Both the position numbers and the translations under genes were made by a program. 28,743 nucleotides of DNA, taken from the NCBI GenBank assembly GCA_964549975.1, contig CAZJWM010000013.1:1-28743 (forward strand), in the 5' to 3' direction. How positions within the stretch are numbered: position 1 is the stretch's first letter; each line of letters begins with the position of its first letter. Positions 7,412-15,193 of the stretch are shown one piece after another. Origin of the DNA: UBA3263 sp964549975. GTDB taxonomy: Bacteria; Bacteroidota; Bacteroidia; Bacteroidales; Muribaculaceae. Under the pieces are notes generated by a model, which was not told the origin of the DNA, did not search any database, and saw nothing but the letters and a program-made list of their open reading frames with translations.

Positions 7412-9097
7412 TTAGGCCTTGGCGTCGGTGTTTGCGGGAGTTTGAGCCGAAGCAGTATCCTCCGTTGTGGATACTTCGTTGCGGGTCTTCACTTTGCGTT
7501 TGTTTTTGGTGGCCGATGAAGCGATGTCTTTCTCTTCGCGCAGGTCAATTGCTATGCCGTCGGCACCAATCACTTTGTATTCCAAGTAGCCCAACGACTG
7601 GTCGGGCACAATCTTGAACTTGGAGCGGCCGAATTCGCTGCGCCAGGTGCGATAGAGCGAGCTGAAGAAACCTTTTTTGATGAAGGCGTCGACGTAGGGG
7701 TGCACATACATGGTGAAACCCATTCGCTTGAGCACGTTGATGCAATAGTCGAGCTTGTCGTGCAGAGTGTCGGTGAACAGTAGCGACGGGGCCACTTCGC
7801 CTTTGCCGCCGCATGAGGGACACTTCTCGGTGGTTTCTATTTCCAGGTCGGGGCGCACGCGCTGACGGGTGATTTGCATCAGGCCGAATTTGCTGAGCTG
7901 CAGAATGTTGTGGCGGGCACGGTCGTTGTCCATGAGCTGGCGCATATGCTCGAAGAGCTTTTGGCGATTTTCGGGCTTGGCCATGTCGATGAAGTCGATC
8001 ACAATGATGCCGCCCATGTCGCGCAGGCGCAGCTGGCGGGCAATCTCGTCGGCAGCTCGGAGGTTCACCTCCAGCGCATTGTTTTCTTGGTCGGTGCTCA
8101 CTCGCGAACGGTTGCCGGAGTTGACGTCGATGACGTGGAGCGCTTCGGTGTGCTCGATGATGATGTAAGCGCCGGAGCGGAACGACACGGTTTTTCCAAA
8201 CGACGATTTAATTTGTTTGGTCACGTTGAAGTGGTCGAAGATGGGGATTTCGCCGGTGTAGAGTTTCACGATTTCAGCTTTCTCCGGGGAGATCATGCTG
8301 AGGTAGTCTACCACTTGGGCGTGGGTGTCGTTGTCGTTGACGTGGATTGCTTCAAACGTGTCGTTGAACACGTCGCGAAGCACTCCCACGGCGCGACCCT
8401 CTTCTTGGTGAACCAGTGTGGGGGCTGAGGCCTTGCGGGCGGCAGCCAGGGTGTCGGACCAGCGCTTCAGGAGCATACGCATTTCGCGGTTGAGCTCTGC
8501 CGCCTTTTTGCCTTCGGCCGAGGTGCGGATAATCACACCGAAATTGTCGGGCTTGATGGTTTCGATGGTGCGACGCAGGCGCACTTTTTCGGCGGCGGTG
8601 CTGATTTTTTGTGACACCGAAATCTTGTTGGCAAACGGCACGAGCACGAGGTTGCGGCCGGTGAAGGTGACTTCGGTGGTGAGGCGTGGTCCTTTGGATG
8701 AAATCGGTTCTTTGACTATCTGCACCAGCAGTTCCTGGCCGGGTTGGAGTTGGTCGGGGATGGTGCCATGTTTGTCAATCTCGGGTTTGGATTGGATTTT
8801 GTCGATTTCCGGCAGGGGCTTTTTCTCGTCGAGAGTTTGGGCGATGACCTCTGCGTAGGTTGCAAAGTTGGGACCCAGGTCAAGGTAGTGGAGGAATGCA
8901 TCTTTCTCATAACCCACATTGACGAAAGCGGCATTCAGTCCGGGCATCAGTTTTTTGACTTTTGCCAAGTAGATGTCGCCCACGCTGTAAGAGGTGCCGG
9001 TGGTGGATTCGCGTTGCAGTTGCACAAGGCGCGAGTCCTCAAGTAAGGCTATGCGGGCCTCACCTGCATGCACGTCGACGATGAGTTCGCTCTTCAT
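7412..9097 (-). CDS. rng: Ribonuclease E/G family endoribonuclease (RNase G)
   Basis: RNase G cuts single-stranded RNA and matures 16S rRNA 5' ends and mRNAs. The 561-aa protein has an S1-like N-terminal domain (about residues 36-130, with the family insertion), the catalytic domain with metal-binding aspartates in HVIDVNSGNR (D324) and VIDFIDM (D368), and the Zn-link motif CPSCGGKG (C426 and C429) that holds the dimer together. A C-terminal Lys/Thr/Ala-rich tail of about 30 residues follows. It lacks the long scaffold half of enteric RNase E. It lies downstream of the HU and 29-aa protein genes, separated by a terminator-like stem-loop; no clear promoter lies between that stem-loop and the ATG. 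Confidence 0.94.
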   Translation of the reverse strand: MKSELIVDVHAGEARIALLEDSRLVQLQRESTTGTSYSVGDIYLAKVKKLMPGLNAAFVNVGYEKDAFLHYLDLGPNFATYAEVIAQTLDEKKPLPEIDKIQSKPEIDKHGTIPDQLQPGQELLVQIVKEPISSKGPRLTTEVTFTGRNLVLVPFANKISVSQKISTAAEKVRLRRTIETIKPDNFGVIIRTSAEGKKAAELNREMRMLLKRWSDTLAAARKASAPTLVHQEEGRAVGVLRDVFNDTFEAIHVNDNDTHAQVVDYLSMISPEKAEIVKLYTGEIPIFDHFNVTKQIKSSFGKTVSFRSGAYIIIEHTEALHVIDVNSGNRSRVSTDQENNALEVNLRAADEIARQLRLRDMGGIIVIDFIDMAKPENRQKLFEHMRQLMDNDRARHNILQLSKFGLMQITRQRVRPDLEIETTEKCPSCGGKGEVAPSLLFTDTLHDKLDYCINVLKRMGFTMYVHPYVDAFIKKGFFSSLYRTWRSEFGRSKFKIVPDQSLGYLEYKVIGADGIAIDLREEKDIASSATKNKRKVKTRNEVSTTEDTASAQTPANTDAKA

Positions 9098-9163
9098 TTA
9101 CGTGGTGGATGATTGATGATTAGTGTAAAGATGATTGTTGCTTGAACCGGGTTGGTTAGGTTA

Positions 9164-9232
9164 CAAAAAAACACAAACTTTTGAGCAAGGATAAAGGTCT
9201 CTTTGGTGAGTGTCCCCGACTCAAAAGTTTGT
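9164..9232 (-). terminator. Terminator or attenuator between the 29-aa protein gene and RNase G
   Basis: A perfect 13-bp inverted repeat, ACAAACTTTTGAG at 9173-9185 and its complement at 9220-9232, surrounds a 34-nt loop. On the minus strand the stem is followed by a run of seven T (9164-9170). It ends 66 bp before the RNase G ATG. Because no promoter is evident after it, it may act as an attenuator that sets RNase G level by read-through. Confidence 0.7.
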
Positions 9233-9280
9233 TGGTTTCTTTAGTGTGAATTGAAGTTTGCTATGGCGATGGCCTAAGGC

Positions 9281-9370
9281 TTACTTCTTCTTGTGACGAT
9301 TCTTGCGCAGACGCTTTTTGCGTTTGTGCGTGGCCATCTTGTGGCCTTTACGTTTTTTTCCGCTGGGCAT
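9281..9370 (-). CDS. 29-aa AURKAIP1/COX24-domain ribosomal protein
   Basis: The product, MPSGKKRKGHKMATHKRK followed by KRLRKNRHKKK, is almost all Lys, Arg and His. It matches the very short AURKAIP1/COX24-domain proteins conserved across Bacteroidota, related to mitochondrial small-subunit protein mS38. It is therefore probably a small-subunit ribosomal protein that binds rRNA. The gene lies 49 bp after HU on the same strand with no promoter between, so it is probably co-transcribed with HU. It is too short for most gene finders. A strong stem-loop follows it. Confidence 0.85.
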   Translation of the reverse strand: MPSGKKRKGHKMATHKRKKRLRKNRHKKK

Positions 9371-9419
9371 AATTAACTGCTTTAGGGGGTTATAAAATAT
9401 GTTTGCTATTGATCGGTGA

Positions 9420-9695
9420 TTACTTCTTCACTTCTTCCATGAACACTTTCGCAGGCTTGAAAGCGGGGATTTTGTGTTCGGGGATGATGATAGTGGTGTT
9501 CTTGGAAATGTTGCGTGCGGTCTTTTCGGAACGAACTTTGATGATGAAGCTGCCGAAGCCACGGAGATACACATTTTCACCGCTGATCAGCGAGTCCTTC
9601 ACGACGTCCATGAACTTCTCCACTGTGGTGAGCACGTTGGCACGATCCAGACCGGTGGTCTTTGCGATTTCGCTAACGATATCTGCTTTAGTCAT
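9420..9695 (-). CDS. HU-family DNA-binding protein
   Basis: The 91-aa product MTKADIVSEIAKTTG... is a typical HU/IHF-family dimeric nucleoid protein. It has the helical N-terminal half, the signature region GFGSFIIKVRSEKTARN at about residues 46-62 (usually GFGxFxxxxRxARxGRNP), the beta-arm stretch, and the terminal helix KPAKVFMEEVKK. The expected length is about 90 aa. It bends and compacts DNA. The arm tip carries ISKNTTIIIPEH rather than the common P(K/Q)TGEEI, so binding preference may differ. It heads a unit with the 29-aa ribosomal protein gene. Confidence 0.94.
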   Translation of the reverse strand: MTKADIVSEIAKTTGLDRANVLTTVEKFMDVVKDSLISGENVYLRGFGSFIIKVRSEKTARNISKNTTIIIPEHKIPAFKPAKVFMEEVKK

Positions 9696-9751
9696 AATCA
9701 GGGATATTGCTAATAAGTTTATAAAGTTGATTTATTTTCTGAGTTTTTTCA

Positions 9752-9803
9752 CAAAAACGGATGGCCGGGGATAGCCATCGTCGGTTTTGCGAGTGCAAAT
9801 ATC
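9752..9803 (-). promoter_or_regulatory. HU leader hairpin and weak -7 box
   Basis: GATATTTG (9796-9803 on the minus strand) matches the -7 consensus at seven of eight positions, without a clear TTG upstream. A transcript starting near 9789 would begin with an imperfect hairpin whose arms are at 9752-9765 and 9774-9789; its core is GATGGC/GCCATC with A/T-rich ends. The hairpin could stabilise the 5' end or control HU expression. Confidence 0.35.
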
Positions 9804-9909
9804 AGCTTTTTTTTTCACATAATCACCACGTTGACTCAAAAAAATTGCTTTTTGACTATCATTTTCTTGTTTTTGCCACTTTTCTCAACCCTTTTTGCCC
9901 AAAATTTGG

Positions 9910-9917
9910 TAACTTTG
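9910..9917 (+). promoter_or_regulatory. -7 box of the MFS transporter and helicase genes
   Basis: TAACTTTG is an exact match to TAnnTTTG, 35 bp before the ATG at 9953. No good TTG occurs 19-21 bp upstream. The small palindrome CCAAA-A-TTTGG lies directly before it (9899-9909) and could be an operator. Confidence 0.5.
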
Positions 9918-9952
9918 TGGTCTATAAATACCTCTAAAACCAAAAAAAACTG

Positions 9953-11185
9953 ATGAATGAAAAAATCAAGAGCATCTATCCGTGGGTGCTCGTAGGGTTG
10001 CTCTGGGTGGTGGCTCTGTTGAATTATATGGATCGACAGATGCTCTCCACGATGCAACATTCCATTGGGGTGACCATCCCCGACGTGCTTGACTCGCGCC
10101 GCTATGGCGCGCTGCTCGCAATATTTCTTTGGATATATGGTTGCGTTAGCCCGTTTGCCGGGTCGGTGGCCGACCGCATCAGTCGCAAGTGGCTCATCGT
10201 CGGTTCGCTCGGCGTGTGGTCGCTGGTGACGCTGCTGATGGCCTATTGCCACACATATAATCAAATATATTGGCTTCGCGGCCTTATGGGCGTGAGCGAG
10301 GCGCTCTATATTCCGGCCGGGTTGGCGCTGATTGCCGACTGGTTCACCGGGTCATCTCGTTCGCTGGCCATAGGCATCCACATGACCGGCCTCTATATGG
10401 GGCAGGCGCTCGGCGGCTTCGGCGCAACGATGGCGTCGCATTGGTCGTGGCAGAGCACATTCCATTGGTTCGGTCTGATTGGTGTGGCCTATGCCTTGGT
10501 TTTGGCCGTGGCGCTGAAGGATAAGCCGCGTCAGCCGCGTGTGCAGCAACAGCCCGAGAAGTCAGGCGAAAGCGTGGCGCGTTCGTTTGCAATGATTTTC
10601 AGCAACATGGCCTTCTGGGTGATTCTCTTCTTCTTCGCCACTTCGTCGCTGCCGGGGTGGGGCACAAAGAACTGGTTGCCCACGCTCTTTGCCGAAAGTC
10701 TGAATCTCTCGCCCGAAAGTGCCGGCATACTCGCCACGTCGACCATCGCCGCCTCCTCGTTTGTGGGCGTGATGATTGGCGGCCCGCTGAGCGACCGCTG
10801 GGTGCGCACCAACGTGAGAGGCCGCATCTACACCAGCGCCATAGGCATGTCGCTGATGATTCCCGCATTGGTGATCATCGGGCTCTGCCACGGTGTGGTG
10901 GCTGCCGTGGCCGCCGCGCTGCTCTTTGGCGTGGGCTATGGCATGTTTGACGCAAACAATATGCCGATACTTTGCCAATTTGTGCCGCAACATCGCCGCG
11001 CCACCGCCTATGGCCTGATGAACACCGTCGGCGTCTTTATGGGCGCCGTGGTGACGCAAGCATTGGGCGCATGGGCCAACGACGGCCACCTCGGTCTGGG
11101 CTTCGCTCTGATGGGCGCCGCTGTGGCTGTGGCCGTGGCTCTGCAGCTTTCGCTTCTGCGACCCAAATCCGACAACTGCGAATAG
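9953..11185 (+). CDS. Major facilitator superfamily transporter
   Basis: The 410-aa protein has about 12 hydrophobic helices in the MFS arrangement. LNYMDRQMLST in helix 1 and the loop 2-3 motif GSVADRISRKW (the MFS GxxxDRxGRR motif) are clear, as is the repeat of that motif in the second half (GGPLSDRWVRTNVRGR). The pattern is closest to the anion:cation symporter group, which carries organic acids and sugar acids, but the substrate cannot be read from the sequence. It is probably an inner-membrane proton symporter. The ATG at 9953 follows an exact -7 box. The helicase gene starts 41 bp after its stop and probably shares the transcript. Confidence 0.9.
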   Translation: MNEKIKSIYPWVLVGLLWVVALLNYMDRQMLSTMQHSIGVTIPDVLDSRRYGALLAIFLWIYGCVSPFAGSVADRISRKWLIVGSLGVWSLVTLLMAYCHTYNQIYWLRGLMGVSEALYIPAGLALIADWFTGSSRSLAIGIHMTGLYMGQALGGFGATMASHWSWQSTFHWFGLIGVAYALVLAVALKDKPRQPRVQQQPEKSGESVARSFAMIFSNMAFWVILFFFATSSLPGWGTKNWLPTLFAESLNLSPESAGILATSTIAASSFVGVMIGGPLSDRWVRTNVRGRIYTSAIGMSLMIPALVIIGLCHGVVAAVAAALLFGVGYGMFDANNMPILCQFVPQHRRATAYGLMNTVGVFMGAVVTQALGAWANDGHLGLGFALMGAAVAVAVALQLSLLRPKSDNCE

Positions 11186-11226
11186 CCCACATCTACCCGT
11201 TTGTTTCCACTTCTTACTCATTAAAT

Positions 11227-12534
11227 ATGGATGTTAAATCAATCATATCTGCGGCCCGCGAGCGCCTCAACGTCGAAGCGTTGACGCCGATGCAGAGCCG
11301 CATGGCCGACCTCAAGGCCGACGTCTCGTCGGTGGTGTTGCTGGCACCCACCGGTTCCGGCAAGACTCTGGCTTTTGCGCTGGCAATGTTGCGGCGAGTT
11401 TCTCCGCAAGGCCGGCTGCAGGCCGTGGTGGTGGCTCCGTCGCGAGAGCTGGTGATGCAAATCACCAAGGTCACTTCGGCTCTGGCCCGCGAACTGAGGG
11501 TCACTGCCGTGTATGGCGGTCATCCCATGACCGACGAAACGCGCTCGCTGCAGGGCGCACCGCCCGACGTGGTGGTGGGCACACCCGGCCGTCTGCTCGA
11601 CCATATCCACCGTCGCTCGCTCGACGTGCGCCGCGTGGCCACTCTCGTGCTCGACGAATACGACAAATCGCTTGAACTCGGTTTTCAAGGGGAGATGAGT
11701 CGACTGATTGCCGCAATGCGCGCAGTGAAGTTCACCGTGCTCACCTCGGCCACCATGCCGCGCGAATTGCCCGAATTTATGCGCCTGACCACACCCTTGA
11801 CGTTGGACTATACCGACAATGCTGCAGCCGTGCCGCAGCTGTCGCTCCACGCCGTGGCCTCGCCCGTCAACGACAAACTCGACACACTGGCCGAACTGCT
11901 CAATTCGCTGCCGCGCGAACGTGCCATAGTTTTTGTGAACCATCGCGAGAGCGTGGAAAGGGTGTATCAGCATTTGGTCAAGGCCAAATTTCCCGCTGTG
12001 CAATATCATGGCGCCTTGGAGCAACAAGATCGCGAAACGGCCGTGGACCTCTTCACCAACGGCACCTGCCCGATACTCGTGGCCACCGACTTGGCGGCAC
12101 GCGGACTGGATATACCCCGCGTGCAGTCGGTGATTCACTATCATCTGCCGCCATCGCCCGAAGCCGGAACGCATCGCAACGGCAGGGCCGGGCGCATGGG
12201 GGCCCCCGGCGACGTCTACTATATCATCTCGCCAAGCGAAACAGCCCCGGATGGAGTGGATGAATACCTGCCGCAAGCGCAGTCGCAACCGTGGCGGCGC
12301 ACCATGCTCACACTCTATTTTCATGCCGGGCGCAAAGAGAAACTGTCGAAGGGCGACGTGGCCGGAGCGCTGATGGCCGGCGCCGGTTTGCCCAAAGAGG
12401 CCGTCGGCGTCATCACCGCTCACGACCATCGTGTGCTTGCCGCCGTTGATGCTCAGCGCGCAGCCGATGCCCTGACCGCATTGCAGGCCATGCGCATCAA
12501 AGGAAAGCGTGTAAAGGTTTCTCTCGTAAAATAA
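11227..12534 (+). CDS. DEAD-box RNA helicase, DbpA-like
   Basis: The 435-aa protein has the two RecA-like domains with motif I APTGSGKT, Ia APSRELVMQ, GTPGRL, motif II VLDEYDK, motif III SAT, motif V ARGLDIPRVQ and motif VI HRNGRAGRMG. The last 75 residues (LSKGDVAGALMAGAGLP through RIKGKRVKVSLVK) look like the DbpA RNA-binding domain, which in E. coli DbpA recognises 23S rRNA helix 92. A role in large-subunit assembly is therefore likely. Motif II is DEYD rather than DEAD, and motif VI has N and A in place of the usual I/V and T. The ATG at 11227 is chosen because it begins the helicase domain; the frame is open much further upstream inside the MFS gene. Confidence 0.9.
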   Translation: MDVKSIISAARERLNVEALTPMQSRMADLKADVSSVVLLAPTGSGKTLAFALAMLRRVSPQGRLQAVVVAPSRELVMQITKVTSALARELRVTAVYGGHPMTDETRSLQGAPPDVVVGTPGRLLDHIHRRSLDVRRVATLVLDEYDKSLELGFQGEMSRLIAAMRAVKFTVLTSATMPRELPEFMRLTTPLTLDYTDNAAAVPQLSLHAVASPVNDKLDTLAELLNSLPRERAIVFVNHRESVERVYQHLVKAKFPAVQYHGALEQQDRETAVDLFTNGTCPILVATDLAARGLDIPRVQSVIHYHLPPSPEAGTHRNGRAGRMGAPGDVYYIISPSETAPDGVDEYLPQAQSQPWRRTMLTLYFHAGRKEKLSKGDVAGALMAGAGLPKEAVGVITAHDHRVLAAVDAQRAADALTALQAMRIKGKRVKVSLVK

Positions 12535-12548
12535 TATGCGCAGATTTA

Positions 12549-12578
12549 TTGCCATTTGCGAAAAAAATCGTAACTTTG
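12549..12578 (+). promoter_or_regulatory. Promoter of the L19 gene
   Basis: TTG (12549-12551), a 19-bp gap, then TAACTTTG (12571-12578), an exact -7 box. About 80 nt of leader separates it from the rplS ATG. The leader contains GCG-rich pieces that could pair, but I could not define a convincing regulatory fold. Confidence 0.65.
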
Positions 12579-12665
12579 TGGCGGATTTCGCAATCGCTGG
12601 CGCGACGAAGAGGTGCGCGTTTATGTTGCGAACGAATGTAAAACCCTATTAATCAACCATTAACA

Positions 12666-13043
12666 ATGGACTTAATCAAGGTAGCAGAGCAGGCTTTTGC
12701 TCAGAACAAGACCTACCCCCGTTTCCAACCGGGCGACACCATCACCGTATCTTACCGCATCAAGGAAGGTAACAAGGAGCGTATCCAGCAATATCGCGGT
12801 GTGGTCATCAAAATTTCCGGCGAAGGCGACAACAAGCGCTTCACCGTTCGCAAGATGAGCGACAACATCGGCGTGGAACGTATCTTCCCAATCCAATCTC
12901 CGTTCATCGATGCCATCGAGGTCAACAAGTACGGTAAGGTGCGTCGCGCCAAATTGTACTACCTGCGCAATCTCACCGGCAAGAAGGCTCGCATCAAAGA
13001 GCGTCGCCTGAAAGCCTCCGAGCAAGCAGCTCTGGCAAAGTAA
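12666..13043 (+). CDS. rplS: 50S ribosomal protein L19
   Basis: L19 sits at the 30S-50S interface. The 125-aa product shows the bL19 core: PRFQPGDTITVSYRI, the segment RIQQYRGVVIKI, TVRKMSDNIGVERIFPIQSP, and the basic end KVRRAKLYYLRNLTGKKARI. It is a little longer than the 115-aa E. coli protein because of the C-terminal extension. It is a single-gene unit with a promoter at 12.55 kb and an intrinsic terminator 8 bp past the stop. Confidence 0.97.
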   Translation: MDLIKVAEQAFAQNKTYPRFQPGDTITVSYRIKEGNKERIQQYRGVVIKISGEGDNKRFTVRKMSDNIGVERIFPIQSPFIDAIEVNKYGKVRRAKLYYLRNLTGKKARIKERRLKASEQAALAK

Positions 13044-13050
13044 GAAAATC

Positions 13051-13075
13051 GGCGCCTCTCGCAGGCGCCTTTTTT
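13051..13075 (+). terminator. Rho-independent terminator of rplS
   Basis: The stem GGCGCCT (13051-13057) pairs with AGGCGCC (13063-13069), with loop CTCGC, followed by six T. No promoter was recognised between this and purE, so purE may depend partly on read-through. Confidence 0.9.
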
Positions 13076-13104
13076 GTATGACAATTCTCCCCCAAACACT
13101 ATAA

Positions 13105-13614
13105 ATGATGAACCCCCAAGTTAGTATCATCATGGGCAGCACATCCGACCTGCCCATTCTGCGCAAAGCCGCCGACTTTCTGGAGTCGATGCAGGTGCCC
13201 TTTGAAATGAATGCTCTGAGTGCCCACCGCACCCCGGCACAAGTGGAGGAATTTGCGCGCAATGCCGCCCCTCGCGGTCTCAAGGTGATTATTGCCGCTG
13301 CCGGCATGGCAGCCGCTCTCCCCGGTGTGATTGCCGCCATGACCCCCGTGCCGGTGATTGGCGTGCCCATTAATTCTACACTCCACGGCCGCGATGCCCT
13401 GCTCTCAATCGTGCAGATGCCTCCGGGTGTGGCCGTAGCCACAGTGGGTATCAACGGCGGACTCAATGCCGCTATTCTCGCTGTGCAAATCCTCTCGCTG
13501 AGCGATGCCGCTCTGGCCGAGCGTTTCAACGCCTATCGCACGTCGCTGAGCGACAAGATTGTGAAGGCCAACGCCGAACTCCGCGAGGTGAAATACACGT
13601 ATAAGACAAATTGA
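13105..13614 (+). CDS. purE: 5-(carboxyamino)imidazole ribonucleotide mutase
   Basis: Class I PurE converts N5-CAIR to CAIR in purine synthesis. The 169-aa product has the signature GSTSDLPILRKA near the start, SAHRTPAQVEEFA at about residues 39-51, the glycine-rich IAAAGMAAALPGV and PINSTLHGRDALLS. Length is normal. Two adjacent ATG codons (13105 and 13108) are possible starts. ispG follows 16 bp downstream. The residues INGGLNAA replace the more common GGxxNAA-type segment without loss of the core. Confidence 0.95.
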   Translation: MMNPQVSIIMGSTSDLPILRKAADFLESMQVPFEMNALSAHRTPAQVEEFARNAAPRGLKVIIAAAGMAAALPGVIAAMTPVPVIGVPINSTLHGRDALLSIVQMPPGVAVATVGINGGLNAAILAVQILSLSDAALAERFNAYRTSLSDKIVKANAELREVKYTYKTN

Positions 13615-13630
13615 TTTACGCATTAACTCT

Positions 13631-15193
13631 GTGGATATAATTAACTATAGCCGCCGTCAGTGTCGCCAAGTCACAATTGGCGGCACCGTGAAGATGGGCG
13701 ACGGAAATCCTGTGGTGGTGCAGAGCATGACCTCGACCACCACCACCGACATCCCTGCATCCGTAGCACAAATTCAGCGCATTGCCGCTGCCGGAGCCTC
13801 GCTTGTGAGACTCACGGCGCAGGGCGTGCGCGAAGCCGAGGCTATCGGTCAGATGCGCTGTCAGGTGGATGTGCCCCTTGTGGCCGACATCCATTTCAAT
13901 CCGGCTGCAGCTATGGCCGCCGCAGCCGTGGTCGACAAGGTGCGCGTCAATCCGGGCAACTTCTGCCGCCCGGGTGTAAGCGTTGAAGAGGCCCTGGTGC
14001 CGCTGCTCGACGTGTGTCGTGCCCACGGCACGGCGCTGCGTATCGGCGTGAACCACGGTTCGCTTTCGCCGCGCATCATGGAGCAGTTTGGCGACACCCC
14101 GGAGGGTATGGTTGAGAGCGCCATGGAGTTTATACGCGTGTGTGCCGCCCGGGATTTCCACCAAGTGGTGGTGAGCATCAAGGCGAGCAACACCGTGGTG
14201 ATGGTTCGCACCGTGCGTTTGCTGGCGCAAACCATGCAGCGCGAAGGCCTGGAATATCCGCTTCACCTCGGCGTCACCGAAGCCGGCGATGGCGAGGATG
14301 GCCGCGTGAAGAGTGCCGTTGGCATTGGCACACTCCTGTTGCAAGGCATCGGCGACACCATTCGCGTGTCGTTGAGCGAAGACCCTGAACTGGAAGTGCC
14401 CGTGGCCCGTCAGCTGCTTGCCCACGTGGCACGCCGTGCTGCGGCTCCCCACATTGACTTTGAATATGCAGAGGGCTATGACCCCATCAACCCCACGCGT
14501 CTGCCTTCGCGCACCATCGGCGCCGTTGGCGGCGACAATCTTCCTGTGGTTGTCGGCCTCGATGCAATCAGCGCTCCTGTGGTGGAAGTAGATGCTGCCA
14601 CAGAGGATTTCTCCGGCCTGGATGAATCGGCCGTGGTGGTGCTCACGTCACGCCATCTGAATGCTCCGGGCGAGATTCAGGCCGCGCGCCATCGCATGGT
14701 GCGTCAAGGCGTGGTGAATCCGGTTATTGCCCGCATTGACTATCCTCAGGTTGATGCCATCGCTGCTGCCGCCGATTTCGGAGCGCTGCTCCTCAACGGC
14801 GCTGTTGACGGCATTGATATCCACGTGGTGGGCGCCGACACCACTCAGCTTGCTCTCAACATTCTGCAAGCCACTCGCACACGCATCACCAAGACCGAGT
14901 TTATCAGTTGCCCGAGCTGTGGCCGCACAATGTTTGACCTGCAGACCACGCTCCGTGCCATCAAAGCCGCCACCGGACATCTCACCGGACTGAAAATCGG
15001 TGTGATGGGTTGCATCGTCAACGGTCCCGGTGAAATGGCTGATGCCGACTATGGCTACGTCGGTGCCGGTGTGGGCAAAGTGAGCCTATACCGCCGCCGT
15101 CAGTGCGTGGCCAAAAACATCCCCCAAGAGGAGGCCATCGACCATCTGATTAACCTCATAAAAGAAAACGGCGATTGGAAACTCCCGAACTAA
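13631..15193 (+). CDS. ispG: 4-hydroxy-3-methylbut-2-enyl-diphosphate synthase (IspG/GcpE)
   Basis: IspG is the [4Fe-4S] enzyme that converts MEcPP to HMBPP in the MEP isoprenoid pathway. At 520 aa it is of the long form with a middle insertion domain found in Bacteroidota, chlamydiae and plants; the E. coli enzyme is about 370 aa. Cluster ligands are visible in ISCPSCGRTMF (C427 and C430) and GVMGCIVNGPGE (C461), with the catalytic-region glutamate E468. The N-terminus NYSRRQCRQVTIGG and QSMTSTTTTD are family-typical. The start is GTG at 13631; no ATG lies nearby in frame and the conserved N-terminus begins right there. The peptidase gene overlaps its last 19 bases. Confidence 0.94.
   Translation: MDIINYSRRQCRQVTIGGTVKMGDGNPVVVQSMTSTTTTDIPASVAQIQRIAAAGASLVRLTAQGVREAEAIGQMRCQVDVPLVADIHFNPAAAMAAAAVVDKVRVNPGNFCRPGVSVEEALVPLLDVCRAHGTALRIGVNHGSLSPRIMEQFGDTPEGMVESAMEFIRVCAARDFHQVVVSIKASNTVVMVRTVRLLAQTMQREGLEYPLHLGVTEAGDGEDGRVKSAVGIGTLLLQGIGDTIRVSLSEDPELEVPVARQLLAHVARRAAAPHIDFEYAEGYDPINPTRLPSRTIGAVGGDNLPVVVGLDAISAPVVEVDAATEDFSGLDESAVVVLTSRHLNAPGEIQAARHRMVRQGVVNPVIARIDYPQVDAIAAAADFGALLLNGAVDGIDIHVVGADTTQLALNILQATRTRITKTEFISCPSCGRTMFDLQTTLRAIKAATGHLTGLKIGVMGCIVNGPGEMADADYGYVGAGVGKVSLYRRRQCVAKNIPQEEAIDHLINLIKENGDWKLPN

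Noticed and set aside
9836..10264. 142-residue minus-strand frame over the HU/MFS gap
   Set aside because: It overlaps the MFS start and its promoter on the opposite strand and has no recognisable content.
11239..12555. 438-residue open frame antisense to the RNA helicase gene
   Set aside because: It is a His/Arg/Gly-rich frame with no domain, created by the GC-rich codon pattern of the real helicase gene on the other strand.
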